DNA of 64,000 nucleotides from Entamoeba invadens IP1 (lineage: Eukaryota > Evosea > Mastigamoebida > Endamoebidae), in NCBI RefSeq assembly GCF_000330505.1, contig NW_004191832.1, forward strand, positions 249,309-313,308. The letters are read 5' to 3'. Made by a program: the position numbers and the translations under genes. Positions 19,797 to 30,411 of this stretch are shown piece after piece. The notes beneath the pieces are model-generated. The model was not told where the DNA came from. It was given only the letters and a program-made list of their open reading frames with translations, and searched no databases. Within the stretch, counting starts at the first letter, position 1, and every line of letters starts with the position of its first letter.

Positions 19797-22700
19797 TCAC
19801 AAAATGTCTGGAATACCAGAAAACTCATTCATTCTGTTGATGTAAGCAGCATCAGTGAAGGTCATCGAGCACGTCCCAACTCGCTGCTTATCGTTGTAAA
19901 TGATACACTCCTCCGTTTTCGAATTTTCCCTCAAGAAGTTGAGTGGGACAATCGCTTTTCCAATCTCGTTTTCCTTCTCCATGAAAATCGCGATTATCCA
20001 CTTCCTCTCAATCTCCTCTTCAGTGTAATTCACTCTGACATTTTTCGAAAAGAACCGAATGTTCTTGTTGAGAGTAAGACTGGTTTCACAAACTTGCTCC
20101 AAGACATCGGACACAAAACTCAGCCGTATCCCTTTCTCTGTCGACACCTTTGTCTCAAATATCGCTTCAATATTTTCAATAATAAAATCGCGGATTCTAC
20201 GCTCTGCAACTTTCTGCTCATCCTTCACAAAAAAGGAAGAGGAGAGGCAGTAGACGTTTTTGATGTGGACCAACAAGCAATCTTCGCGACCTTCGCTCAA
20301 CGCGATGTAGTTACCATTCGTGTTGTCTTTTTCGTTCAACCAAAAGATGTTCCGCTGGAAAATGGCGCCGTTTTCTTTCACCTCTTTCGTCTTTTTCTCA
20401 CACTTTTCAAGACCCAAGAACTTCTGGTTGTTGATTACACGCAGTTCTTTCTTTTTAGTGCTTGTTGTCTTCTCGATGAACGGAGATTCCGTTTTTTTCA
20501 TCTGCCGAAAGTCACTGCTTTTGTCTGTTTTATCAGCCAGCAAAGCGTCGGGCTTTTGGTAAAAGACGTACATATCATCACTTGATCCTTCTTTCTCTAA
20601 AGCTGCACTTTCCTTTGAGCTAAAAACGCTCACAAAGATTTGGTTTATCTCGGTTCTTAGGTCAAACCCTTTAACATAAAGTGCTTTGTCCCTTTCTTTC
20701 ACAAAGTTTGGGATAACAAGAAACCCAACGGAAATTTCGCAGAGTTTGAGAAATATGGCCGAACCACAGACCTTCAAATTTGAGAATTTTTGCGGCAAAC
20801 TTTTCTCGTAATAAACGTTTGAGACCTCCGCGTTGTGAACTTTCCAATATTTCGATTTCTTGACCAACACGCACTGTCCGACGTCTTCAGTTTTGTGCAC
20901 CGCGACAAGCACATATTTCTCGCTCTTGTTTAACTCGACGAAGATCTTTTTAAACAAGTCGAAGACGCTCTCAAATTGTTTCTCTTTTGTTTCGTACATG
21001 CACTTGTACACAGCAACCACAACCACATCCTTCATGTTCCCTTTCACGCAGTTCTTGATCATCTGTTCGTCTGGCACATTAAATATCGAGAACATGTTCC
21101 AGTTGATCATCCCGACTTCCAACTTTGGCTCAACGATTTTAGTCGAGTGAGTAAGCTCTTTAATCGTCGGCAACGGTTTTCTTTCTTTCCTTTGCTCCGT
21201 TTTTTCCTTCAAACTTTCGTTCTCTTCTGTTCTTTCGTTCCGTCGTTTGCAATCACCACTCAGATCTTGTTCCATCACGTCCTCGTTAATTTTCATCACC
21301 AAATTGAGCTCGTTAAATTCTTTCCATTCTTTTTGCTCGTTAATTTTTCCAAGGGACGATGATCTGACCCGTGGACTTGGGGATGTGATTGCGTGGCAAT
21401 CCAATAAACTCAATAATTTGAGTTTCTTCCCGCTGTTATTAATTTTGAGTTTTCTCGGCAACGACGTCTTCTTAGTGTAAATGAGTACTTTGTCGATGTC
21501 GTGTGTAGTCTCGCACGCAACGACGTCGACGAGCATCACCTCCCAAATGAGTCCGGTGTCCTCGTAATACATTTTCATCGACTTTTTAGTGACGTGGACG
21601 TGGACCTTTCGCTCCTCTGCTTTTGTTGAAGTGTCGCTTACGAAGGCGCTGCTTATACACAACAGCGTCAAGTTACAATCTTCCAAATCGCCGACAGCGA
21701 TTTTACCAAGGAGCAAGTCGAGAGTTTCTTGTGGAGTTTGGTATTGGTCTGTTTGGATAGAAATCATCGTCCGTTGCAGAGAAGTTTTCCCGTCAGACAT
21801 CATCCCTTTGAATCCTCTCTTTCCGCTCCGCGTGTAATCTGTTTTCATTGCGTTCGTTCCGGTATATCTCTTACTCATCAAATTTGCGTGATCTGCCCAA
21901 AGATTTTTTATGTTGTCAGTAAAGCCGACGCCACTCCGTATTAAAGCACTTTGCTCTTGTAACATCGCTTTTCCAATTGACGATTGTACGACATTAGTCC
22001 GGTCTAAACAGTCAATACAATTTGTCCGCACGACGCCGCTCTGTGTTTGTATAACTTCATTGTTTTTGTTCTTGACAAAGCAGCGCTGATTTATCAGGTC
22101 TGAAGAGACGATCTGAATAAGTCTCTCGACGTTCTCGTATTTTGAGTTTGCGCACTCCTTGTGGAAGTCAAAGGGGAAATACTTGACTTCACGACAGTTT
22201 AATTGGACGTAGAATCCATACATATCATGCAATTCCTTTTCTGCGCCTTTATTATCAAGCAGATTAATAGCAAGAATGTCGCCGTAGAGTTTTTCGATGG
22301 TATCGAAGTGTCGTGTGATACAAATTCCTTGATAAATCGTTGGATAGAATTTGCCTTTTGGCGCAAAAGTGTCTTCTTCGTTAGTCTTCCAGAGGAGTGG
22401 GATGTTTCCTCGTATTTGGACGAAGGACGTGAGGTAATCTGTGTTGGAGACTATTTGCTCGGTCTCGACAAAATTGGAGACATTGCCATTAATATCCCCC
22501 CCACGCGATGAAAAGCGAAGACCTGTCCGCGAACAGTCTCGTCGAGAAATTAGAGTGTAACTTGAGATCCCGGAGATCGTCGATTTAACAAAACCATCGA
22601 CAAAGATCGTCACCCATTCATTTGGAAGGCCTTGTACCATATTTTGGTTCCAAAAGAAACGATTATCTACGAGAGAAGAGTCTCTATGAAGACGTTGCTG

Positions 22701-23093
22701 TGTTAAAGTAATGTTAACGTCGTGACTGTAAAACAATTCAAAGTCGTCAAACATCTTTTGAATGCGGGAGAAGAGCTTTAAATCACTTTTACTCCACTCG
22801 GAAGTCTTCTTCTTGTCGTACTCCGGAAGAGGAACGACTTCTATCTTCTCAACGGTATGAATTAACTTATTACAGACAGTCACACTCTTCACTTCTTTCA
22901 CTAAGACACAAACAGTAAACGTGTGCAGCGCGATGAAGCCAATTAACTCGTCGGCAGTGTACGTCTTCGTGAGACCTAATGGGGGAATTTTGTCACTCAC
23001 TGGCGATTTCAAATCAAAGGAATAATGAAGGGGAGAACGATTCGGATAAGTAAACGTTGCACCGGACTGATATACACTCACCCGTAAAGACAT
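19797..23093 (-). CDS. Synaptojanin-like phosphoinositide phosphatase: Sac domain plus degenerate 5-phosphatase-like domain
   Basis: 1098 residues from the ATG at 23093 (a TTG precedes it). Residues about 60-450 form a Sac domain with the catalytic CX5R loop RTNCIDCLDRTN: Cys359 and Arg365 are intact, so phosphoinositide 4- or 3-phosphate hydrolysis is expected. A polar, Lys/Glu-rich linker follows. From Asn664 the order of an inositol 5-phosphatase domain can be traced (NWNMF for TWNVN; a GSAIFLKL strand for GGVxIRF), but the key active-site positions are replaced. The C-terminus (about 900-1098) looks like a beta-rich, possibly C2-like module ending in TFTDAAYINRMN. Family members strip PIPs at endocytic or ER membranes. 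Synaptojanin order is recognised; dual activity is not expected. Confidence 0.85.
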   Translation of the reverse strand: MSLRVSVYQSGATFTYPNRSPLHYSFDLKSPVSDKIPPLGLTKTYTADELIGFIALHTFTVCVLVKEVKSVTVCNKLIHTVEKIEVVPLPEYDKKKTSEWSKSDLKLFSRIQKMFDDFELFYSHDVNITLTQQRLHRDSSLVDNRFFWNQNMVQGLPNEWVTIFVDGFVKSTISGISSYTLISRRDCSRTGLRFSSRGGDINGNVSNFVETEQIVSNTDYLTSFVQIRGNIPLLWKTNEEDTFAPKGKFYPTIYQGICITRHFDTIEKLYGDILAINLLDNKGAEKELHDMYGFYVQLNCREVKYFPFDFHKECANSKYENVERLIQIVSSDLINQRCFVKNKNNEVIQTQSGVVRTNCIDCLDRTNVVQSSIGKAMLQEQSALIRSGVGFTDNIKNLWADHANLMSKRYTGTNAMKTDYTRSGKRGFKGMMSDGKTSLQRTMISIQTDQYQTPQETLDLLLGKIAVGDLEDCNLTLLCISSAFVSDTSTKAEERKVHVHVTKKSMKMYYEDTGLIWEVMLVDVVACETTHDIDKVLIYTKKTSLPRKLKINNSGKKLKLLSLLDCHAITSPSPRVRSSSLGKINEQKEWKEFNELNLVMKINEDVMEQDLSGDCKRRNERTEENESLKEKTEQRKERKPLPTIKELTHSTKIVEPKLEVGMINWNMFSIFNVPDEQMIKNCVKGNMKDVVVVAVYKCMYETKEKQFESVFDLFKKIFVELNKSEKYVLVAVHKTEDVGQCVLVKKSKYWKVHNAEVSNVYYEKSLPQKFSNLKVCGSAIFLKLCEISVGFLVIPNFVKERDKALYVKGFDLRTEINQIFVSVFSSKESAALEKEGSSDDMYVFYQKPDALLADKTDKSSDFRQMKKTESPFIEKTTSTKKKELRVINNQKFLGLEKCEKKTKEVKENGAIFQRNIFWLNEKDNTNGNYIALSEGREDCLLVHIKNVYCLSSSFFVKDEQKVAERRIRDFIIENIEAIFETKVSTEKGIRLSFVSDVLEQVCETSLTLNKNIRFFSKNVRVNYTEEEIERKWIIAIFMEKENEIGKAIVPLNFLRENSKTEECIIYNDKQRVGTCSMTFTDAAYINRMNEFSGIPDIL

Positions 23094-24338
23094 CAAAAGT
23101 GCTTTTTTTGTTAAACTCTTTTACGTCTTTTTCAGTAACAAATCAAATTTTTGAAAAATAATATCTTAGGCATTTGAGGGGAGAATGACAGGAAAATTCT
23201 TTGTAATAAGAGGTGGTCAAAAGTCAATACCGATACAAGTTTTTGTGCACAAAGAGTTTCAGGTTGCTATGACATTTTGTATTTAAATTGTTTTTATTAT
23301 TAATAATATATAGTTTCATCAATCTGGGTGTTAATCAAAGAGCCAATTGTGCTTGTTCAGTCATTTTTAATTCTGTTGTTCTTTATATTGTTTTTTATTC
23401 TATTATTTATTAGTTATTTATCATCAGTGGTTTGTATTGTTTCGTTTTGCAGTTCTTTTTACAAAGTCTTAATTTTCACTTTTTTCATTGATCATTTTTT
23501 TCTTTTACTCAAACAAATAGATATTTAATTATATATTTATAGTTTTTTTTTAATTCAATTTTGATTCTATTTATAATAGTAAATTTAATTAATATTTAAT
23601 TCAAAAAATAATTCATTTGTGAATGATTTCAATTAAATAATTGTAATATAATATAATATAATATAATATAATATAATATAATATAATATAATATAATATA
23701 ATATAATATAATATATTATATTATATTATATTATATTATATGACAATTGTTTTTTTCTTGGGCAAAAAGAACGTTATTCAAAAAAATATGTTTTTTTTCT
23801 ATAAAATGAATATGAAGAAACCAAATTCTTAAATAAATTATATATATAATGTATAAATAATATAAAAAAAAGCATCTTTTTGCAGTTTTCACATAGTAGA
23901 CACTATAGCAAGAAACTATATATTACTAGATCCCTATTTTTTCGACCATAATACTGCAATTTTAACTTTAATTCTGAAAATTAGTTGACCCCTTTGTTTT
24001 TATTAGACATTAATATTGAGTATAAAAATGTTTATTATATTTGTGAAAATATCAAAGTTGCAAGACAACCTTATTACAAATAAATTATTAGTCAATTTAA
24101 GAGGCTGAATGGATTTACAAAACGCACAATTTTTAGTTTTTTATATTTAAAAAAATACAAAAAAATCTAAAAATATTTTTTACACATTTTATTAAAACAA
24201 AAACAATAACCAAAATTTCAATACTATTTTTTTTAACGAGTTTTTTTGCGTCTCATTTTTTTTATCAGTTTATATAATTAACTATAAGTATAGTTATAAT
24301 ATAATATATATAATATAATATTAAACTTAAAAAATAAC
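23094..24338. other. Long AT-rich intergenic region
   Basis: 1.2 kb. A plus-strand ATG at 23185 opens a 33-codon frame (MTGKFFVIRGGQ...). It could splice, via a GTATTT donor and a TATAG acceptor at about 23310, to a Phe/Leu/Ile-rich frame ending at 23528, giving a small membrane protein of about 100 residues. The donor is weak and composition may explain the hydrophobicity, so it is not called. The rest is simple AT sequence including the palindrome at 23635-23750. Confidence 0.35.
23635..23750. repeat. Perfect-type ATAAT/ATTAT palindromic microsatellite
   Basis: A run of (ATAAT)n from about 23644 switches near 23712 to (ATTAT)n, ending near 23740, so the two halves are reverse complements. 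The flanks AATTGT and ACAATT extend the pairing. Single strands would form a long hairpin. A cloned or assembled length may be inexact. Confidence 0.75.
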
Positions 24339-25121
24339 ATGACGGATCGTGTGTATGAGGCGATTATTAGTTTGCTTGATGCTGAGTACGATGAACTTGG
24401 CGAGAACCTTCTGTGTGCTCAAAACGAGAATACGCGGTTAGACCGAATCATTGAAAAGACTCAAAACAGTTATGTTTCACAAAACACGATTCTTATAGCA
24501 AACAAACGCCTTCAAGCGATTCTTCGAGACAGACGGACTGAGATCAAAGATCTTCAATCGCAACTTTCACTTTTGACATCACAAAGTGTATCTCCATCGT
24601 TCGAGAAATCACAATCACATCTCATTTCTTCAAAATCTCAAAATGTGGAGAGTGCGCCTCCTCTAATTACAAATCCATTCCCAATCGCACTTATACATAG
24701 TTCACTAAGTCCACACCAAGACAATCCACTCCAAACACAACCACAAGAAGTCGTGGCTGACAAGAAGAGTCAAATCCAATTAGCAACAATTGAACAGAAT
24801 CTTTCATCATCCATTAACAATACTGCCAAACAAAACCAAACACTTACAATCCCATCTATTCCGGTTTTACAATCAAATGTTGTCATTCCTCCTATCCAAT
24901 TGCAAGGTGTAGTTCAACCGACTTATCCACACAAGAAGACTACAATTAAAAGTAAGGCGAATACTAGTATTAAAACTATTGATAATATAAGTAATAATGT
25001 TATTAATAATACTAAAACCGATGAAGTGATCAATGAGAAGCTGGAGATTAATGTGATTGGGGGTGCAAACATGCTAGTCGACTCTAAGATGGTGTTTGGA
25101 AATGAAAACCACTCTCTTTAA
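24339..25121 (+). CDS. Hypothetical protein: N-terminal coiled coil, Ser/Gln/Asn-rich tail
   Basis: 260 residues. Residues 1-85 are helical with heptad-like hydrophobics (EAIISLLDAEYDELGENLL, then IIEKTQNSYV, then IKDLQSQLSLL), consistent with a coiled coil. From residue 86 onwards the chain is Ser/Gln/Pro/Asn/Thr-rich and probably disordered, with a Lys-rich segment (PHKKTTIKSKANTS). It ends GGANMLVDSKMVFGNENHSL. No membrane segment, signal peptide or known domain. Codon quality is even along the frame, supporting real coding. Possibly a scaffold or transcription-related factor; function unknown. Confidence 0.65.
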   Translation: MTDRVYEAIISLLDAEYDELGENLLCAQNENTRLDRIIEKTQNSYVSQNTILIANKRLQAILRDRRTEIKDLQSQLSLLTSQSVSPSFEKSQSHLISSKSQNVESAPPLITNPFPIALIHSSLSPHQDNPLQTQPQEVVADKKSQIQLATIEQNLSSSINNTAKQNQTLTIPSIPVLQSNVVIPPIQLQGVVQPTYPHKKTTIKSKANTSIKTIDNISNNVINNTKTDEVINEKLEINVIGGANMLVDSKMVFGNENHSL

Positions 25122-25430
25122 TTCATTTGATGCCTTATTGTAGTTTTGAGAGGTCAATTTTTATTTTTGTGAATCGTTCGGATTACTTAAAATTTTGGTG
25201 TTTTTAACGAGAAATCTATTTTTGGATTGAACAATTCATATTTTTTGAATTCCTCAACATCTCTTTGAAATAGGTCAACAATTATAGTAAAATAACTATA
25301 AAATATGGTATTTAATAGTGATACCAATGTTATATAATATATATAAATAATATAAATATGGTACAGTAAATAAAATCAAGAGGTTATTAAAAATAGGTTG
25401 TAACGTCAAAATGAAACTTTATAAATATAA
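25122..25430. other. Intergenic spacer
   Basis: AT-rich, between two plus-strand genes; nothing recognised. Confidence 0.35.
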
Positions 25431-26549
25431 ATGGGACGAATAGATACGTACCACATGATGGTTATCTCGCAATACCTAATGACATTTGAAGACTTTGTGA
25501 AGATTCAAAGTGTCTGTAAGAAGTACAACGAGACAATTAAGAAGTTCCATTACAACCCAATTGCATTGACGAGGAAGGAAAGAAAGCACTTTATAAACAT
25601 TGAGACGTACAATTTGTATAACGAGGAAGATAACGTCTTTACTGATGGGAACATCTTCAAATTAGTAGTCTGGTTTAAAGTGAATTATCTCTCCACCTTG
25701 GCATTTGAAAAGTACAACGTTGTATTCAAGCGCATAGAATTCACTGTTGTGGACAGAAATAGGTGCATGACACACATCCCGAGTCACACGCAAATTCTGG
25801 GCGAAAGAGTTTTTGAGGGGTGTTTCTTAATGGAAAAAGTGAAGCTCCCCAGCACCCTCCAAATTGCGTCGAATTTCTGTTTCAATGAGTGTCGCATGTT
25901 GAGACAAATAGAACTTCCAGAGAAGATGTTGTATATAGGGAACTATTGCTTTAATAATTGCTCGAATTTGAAAGAAGTGCGCATGTGTGAGAACGTTGTG
26001 TTCATCGGAGATGGATGTTTCAAAAATTGTCGTCACCTCCGAAGTATTCGACTTTCGACTCATGTTGAAAAAATTGGGAATTCGTGTTTCGCGGACTGTT
26101 TCGAGTTGGAAGAAATTAGTCTCCCGACAACATTGAGTAACATCCCCTTTCAGTGTTTTTCAAATTGTAAGTCTCTCAAGGAAATAGATGTTCCAATGAG
26201 TGTGACTAAAATCTGGTCATTTGCGTTCAAGAATTGTGTCATACTGTCGAGGATTTGGATGTCAGAAAAGGTTGAGTCGATAGGGTGTGGCGCTTTCTTG
26301 AATTGTAGAGAACTCGAACAAATAGACTTGCCTTCTAATATCAAAGAAGTCCCACAGAATTGTTTCAAAGACTGTTACCGACTGAGTTCTCTTACAATGT
26401 CTTCAAGCGTCAACACGTTGAAAGACTATTGTTTCACGAATTGTATCAAACTTGCGGAAATTGAAATTGGAAGAGACGTGAAACTCGGTTTTGGGTGCTT
26501 CAAAGGTTGTAACGTTCTGGCTTTGAGAAGGAGAGTGATGGAAGATTAA
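25431..26549 (+). CDS. BspA-type leucine-rich repeat protein
   Basis: 372 residues. The first 95 residues are the N-terminal cap typical of Entamoeba BspA-like proteins (ISQYLMTFEDFVKIQSVCKKYNE, described in part, then KFHYNPIAL). From about residue 110, eleven repeats of roughly 23 residues follow, each centred on an F-x-x-C step (FEGC, FNEC, FNNC, FKNC, FADC, FSNC, FKNC, FLNC, FKDC, FTNC, FKGC) and a hydrophobic strand of the LxxIxLP type. This is the LRR_5/BspA superfamily, greatly expanded in Entamoeba and Trichomonas. There is no signal peptide or transmembrane helix, so a surface location cannot be read from the sequence. Likely protein-protein binding. Confidence 0.92.
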   Translation: MGRIDTYHMMVISQYLMTFEDFVKIQSVCKKYNETIKKFHYNPIALTRKERKHFINIETYNLYNEEDNVFTDGNIFKLVVWFKVNYLSTLAFEKYNVVFKRIEFTVVDRNRCMTHIPSHTQILGERVFEGCFLMEKVKLPSTLQIASNFCFNECRMLRQIELPEKMLYIGNYCFNNCSNLKEVRMCENVVFIGDGCFKNCRHLRSIRLSTHVEKIGNSCFADCFELEEISLPTTLSNIPFQCFSNCKSLKEIDVPMSVTKIWSFAFKNCVILSRIWMSEKVESIGCGAFLNCRELEQIDLPSNIKEVPQNCFKDCYRLSSLTMSSSVNTLKDYCFTNCIKLAEIEIGRDVKLGFGCFKGCNVLALRRRVMED

Positions 26550-26745
26550 ATCTGTGTATTTCTCAACTCTAATCTTGTTACTCAATGGAAACCAAAATTT
26601 ATCTTCGATTGTTTTTAATTTATTTTACTATTAAATTGAAGTTCGTATTTTTTCAAAACAAATTTTTAGTTGTTTTAGAATTAATTAATTAATTAATTTA
26701 TTTATTAAAAACTATAATAAACCATTAAATTGGAGGAATGAGTTG

Positions 26746-26759
26746 CAGGGCTGCAAACC
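26746..26759 (+). repeat. hAT left terminal inverted repeat
   Basis: CAGGGCTGCAAACC, identical to the reverse complement of 30398-30411, immediately inside the target duplication ATGAGTTG (26738-26745). Confidence 0.92.
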
Positions 26760-27263
26760 TCAATTAAATAATCGTTTTTTGAAAAAGAAATAATGGCATT
26801 TTATCTTTTTTGATAAAATAAAAAATCCTATTCACAAAAGTATATTTTTTGCTCAATTTAAAGGAAAAAATCATAAAAAATATGCTGTTTTGGGAAGGGT
26901 TCTGAATAATTCGCTCAAAACTGCATTTTTAACAATTTTTCTTTTAATAAGACCAAAATGTGACTTACTAAAAATTGTTACCAAATAAACAAAACACAAA
27001 ACAATTTAAAAAATAAATCATAAGTGAATAATAAACACACAAAAACTTTTTAGAAAACAACAAAATTTCGTGTGGCAAAAAACAAATTAAGGTAATCATA
27101 ATATTAAAACAATAAACCGTTCAAACATTACACATTTATTTAAGTTAAATGAGTTTTTTGTACATGACAGCATTTTCTAATTATATAAACAATAAATATA
27201 TGTTACATCGAAAATTATATACCAAAATATAATCTCCAATCAACAACCCAATTAATTGTTATT

Positions 27264-29658
27264 CTATGGCATTGAAGAAGATGCCAATTTATCAAAATTT
27301 GGTTCAAGACACGAATTACATATTATAATAATTGCCTTCAACAGTTCATCAGATAAACAAGTCCTAATATTCGTCTTGATCAAAGTCAAAGAAGAAAATC
27401 CCTGCTCACAACAATATGAAGCCAAGAATAAACAAAGAGCTCTTGCAGCCATTTGGCTTAACTCTGGGTAATTTTTTTACAAATCTACATTTAAGTTCTT
27501 CACTTCTAAATATTTTTTCCAGTGTAAATCGTAATCCATTTTGTATATAAAACACGTCTTGTTCAAATATTTGAACTTCTTCTTTTATTTTTATGTTTGG
27601 GTCTTTCCCAATTGCATCCATTAAATTTCTGGAATACAACAAATTATCGTAACACTCTAGTTCTTTGATTTCAGAAAAACGGGTTTCCAAATCAGCTTTG
27701 AGAGCAATTATAGTTTCTTTATGAAACATTCGAGGGAGATTCACTTCGTTATTTTCAATAAAACATTTTGCTGTTGGTAGTTTCGAATAAGTAGAATCAT
27801 TTATACATTTTTTAATTTCTTCAATTTCAATTTTTAAACTTTTAATTTGTAAAATGTAAAAATGTAAATCTGCTTCTTTCTTTTGTAAGTTAATATTGAC
27901 TTCATTCATAATGGTAGTAATGTCTCTCATAACACAAAGATCAAATACAAAATTAAAATCTGTCAATAAAAACAAAAAATAATCATCGAGTGTTTCTTTT
28001 GTTTTTACTCTTTCTCTCTGTCTAAGTTCCCTTAGCTCGTATTTTAAGTTTAAACACTTGTTGTTGGGATTAAGTGGAGTTGGTATTTTGACGACTTTAA
28101 CAATTTCTACACCTCTTTTTTTCTCGCTAATATTTAAAGTTCGTTTTCCGCCATCTCCACAAAGAACAGTTTTTGTTCGTTGTGTATAGACAGGGCCATG
28201 TGTATTTTCAACTGTTAGTTTTTGTTGTATTGATTTTGCCATAAGTGATGTTGTTGTTTTTTGTAATTTGCTTTTGAGTGGAAAGTAATGAGGGAGTTTT
28301 TTGTTGTAAGTATTACCAAATGTAGAAGCCTTAATGGTAACACATTTGTCATTGTTAATATTTATATTAGGAGGTGTGGATGAATGAACAATGGCATTTG
28401 ATGACTTGTGAATTTCACTTGTCAGAGAGTGTTGTTCTTTTTCTTGAAAATTCATACTATTTGAATTAATAAACATTTTCAAACAAGGTATTGACTCGCA
28501 TTCCAAAACCGCTATTATTTGGGGCAAAACAAACAAAAAGCGAGTAAAACATTTTTCATTCGAAAACCAGCGTATTTCTATGTTTTTTGGAAGTGATTTC
28601 AGTCCTTTGATTTGAATTAAATCTTTTAGAGCGTTTCTTGCAGTTGGACATTTTCTTATTGCTCCGATTATCTTAAATACAATGATGGCAATTTCCGAAA
28701 AACTATTCATATCAAACAATTTCATGTTTTTTAATAAGTTATAATCGGTGTCATCGTTAAATGTATAGTTGAATTTATCACCACTTTTTTCTTTTTTCAC
28801 CACTTTAGCATTTAGAGCTTGTTGCTGTACGAAGCATTTGTTCAAGTTTATTTCGTTAATTTTACCCAAATCGAGACATCTATTGCGGATATCCCCAGCA
28901 TATAATATCAATGCTCCCGCCGATTTACCAAAATTAGAAGAACAAGAGTCAGCAGCACCACCTGATATTTTGAGTGCTGAAATGTATTTTCCAATCATTC
29001 TTGATATCTGCCTTGACATTTCTACTCCCGTTTTTCCTTTACATTTATCAAAGTCTAGAATAGAAACGTGTTGGTTGTAATTTGAATCTATATATTTGAT
29101 AAATATTATGATATATTCAACTCCCATCCAGTCAGTGGTTGTGTCAACACAAAATGAACCACATATACATTTTTGTAGTTCCGTCTGCATGATTTCTTCT
29201 AAGTTTTGACAGATTTCTTTGGCTTTATAAGATAAAGTTGTCCTTGATAAAAGTGTTTTATCTTCGTGATCTTATTCTTTAAGTTGTTTTTCAACAAGTT
29301 TCCTAACTGTAAACGACATTCCCTTTTTACATATTTCATATGCACATACATATGAACGTCTTTTTTCATCAAATAAAAGATTTATCGTGTCGTTTTTATC
29401 TTGAGTCCTTCTAAATAATTCATAAAGCCTATTTATTACTAAAAAGTCTCCTTTAACGTTTCCATTGTGTTTACATTCGTAATGTCTTGTGCATTTTGAC
29501 TACCCTCCTTTGAATGCGATTTTAAAATCACATAAAACACAACAAGCAGTTTCATTATGTCGAAAAAACATTATATTTTTTAGATAATTATTATCAAATG
29601 TAGAGTTGATTTGTTTTTGAGAAAGTCCAAATTCAGACTTTTTCTTTTTGCTTTCCAT
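27264..29658 (-). pseudogene. hAT transposase, disabled by two stop codons and a frameshift
   Basis: The frame starts at ATG 29658 and runs down the minus strand. Near the N-terminus is a BED-type zinc finger (CCVLC followed by H-YEC-KH spacing); a TAG at 29500-29502 falls inside it. A second in-frame stop, TAA at 29272-29274, lies 28 codons before the ATG at 29190, after which 594 codons are open. That region has hAT landmarks: FCVDTTTDW (candidate first catalytic Asp), ADSCSSNFGKSAG and IEIRWFSNEKC. At a seven-base homopolymer (T run 27472-27478 on the plus strand) the frame must shift to continue as YPELSQMAARAL and the C-terminal hAT dimerisation motif (GFSSLTLIKTNIR), ending at 27264. 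Inactive as it stands. Confidence 0.88.
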
Positions 29659-30397
29659 CATTGACTATTTGATTTTTGAGTTTATTTTTGTAAATAAATG
29701 ATTGATATTTCTGTTATGTAGAATAAAACAACAATTTTATAATAAATGATATTTAAATAAGTATTGTATTAATAAGTAAGTTTATTGAAACTCGTTTTTG
29801 AAGTATAACTGTTTTTTTTTTTGTTTTTGATGTTTTTATTATTAAAATACTTAAGGCTTTATGTAAAAAAATAAACACAATTTCATTAAATTGATTATTA
29901 TTTATTTATTTTATAATATAAGTTTTTAATAGTTTCACATAAAAGAATTAATAAATTCAAAGGTTATTTATTGGCTATTTATTGGTGTTACAAAGTTGTT
30001 TTTATCATTTTAGTATTTTGTACTTTCAATTTTTACTGAAGTATTTCAAATTATTTTTTTTATTTTTTTTGTTTTTTTTTGACACAAATAACAAACTATT
30101 ACCATTAATTTAATTTACTATGTTTTAAAACTATTATAAAAACATGAAAAATTGTTATGGCTTTTCAAAATTACATGAAACTATACTTTCCATTCCTCAT
30201 TATTTGAATGGTTTTCTTTTTTACCATCATTTTAAAATGTGTATAGTTTGGACGATTTTGCGGCTAGCCATTCTTTTATCACTACTGGCTGACAAATCTT
30301 AATTAATTTATTCAACGAATTAAAAATAATAGTTCCAAACACAAATTCTGGCTGAAAATATTTAAAAATTAAGACGGGCTAGCCACCAGTTGAATCC

Positions 30398-30411
30398 GGT
30401 TTGCAGCCCTG
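30398..30411 (-). repeat. hAT right terminal inverted repeat
   Basis: GGTTTGCAGCCCTG, perfect inverse of the left terminus, followed by target duplication ATGAGTTG (30412-30419). Confidence 0.92.

Larger units (their letters stand above)
26746..30411 (-). mobile_element. hAT-superfamily DNA transposon, 3666 bp, complete ends
   Basis: The left terminus CAGGGCTGCAAACC (26746-26759) is exactly repeated in inverse at the right terminus (30398-30411). The element is bracketed by the 8 bp direct repeat ATGAGTTG at 26738-26745 and 30412-30419, a hAT-length target-site duplication. Inside is one transposase frame on the minus strand. A subterminal motif GGCTAGCCA occurs at 30262-30270 and 30377-30385 near the right end, a candidate transposase-binding site. 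Ends and duplication are perfect, implying a fairly recent insertion, but the transposase is disabled by three lesions. It sits in a spacer and interrupts no gene I can recognise. Confidence 0.92.

Noticed and set aside
19779..20585. Plus-strand ORF of 268 codons over the Sac phosphatase gene
   Set aside because: Antisense shadow of a long Glu/Lys-rich coding frame; no independent signature.
23185..23528. Two-exon small membrane protein
   Set aside because: Needs a weak GTATTT donor, and the second exon is Phe/Leu/Ile-rich as expected of random AT-rich DNA.
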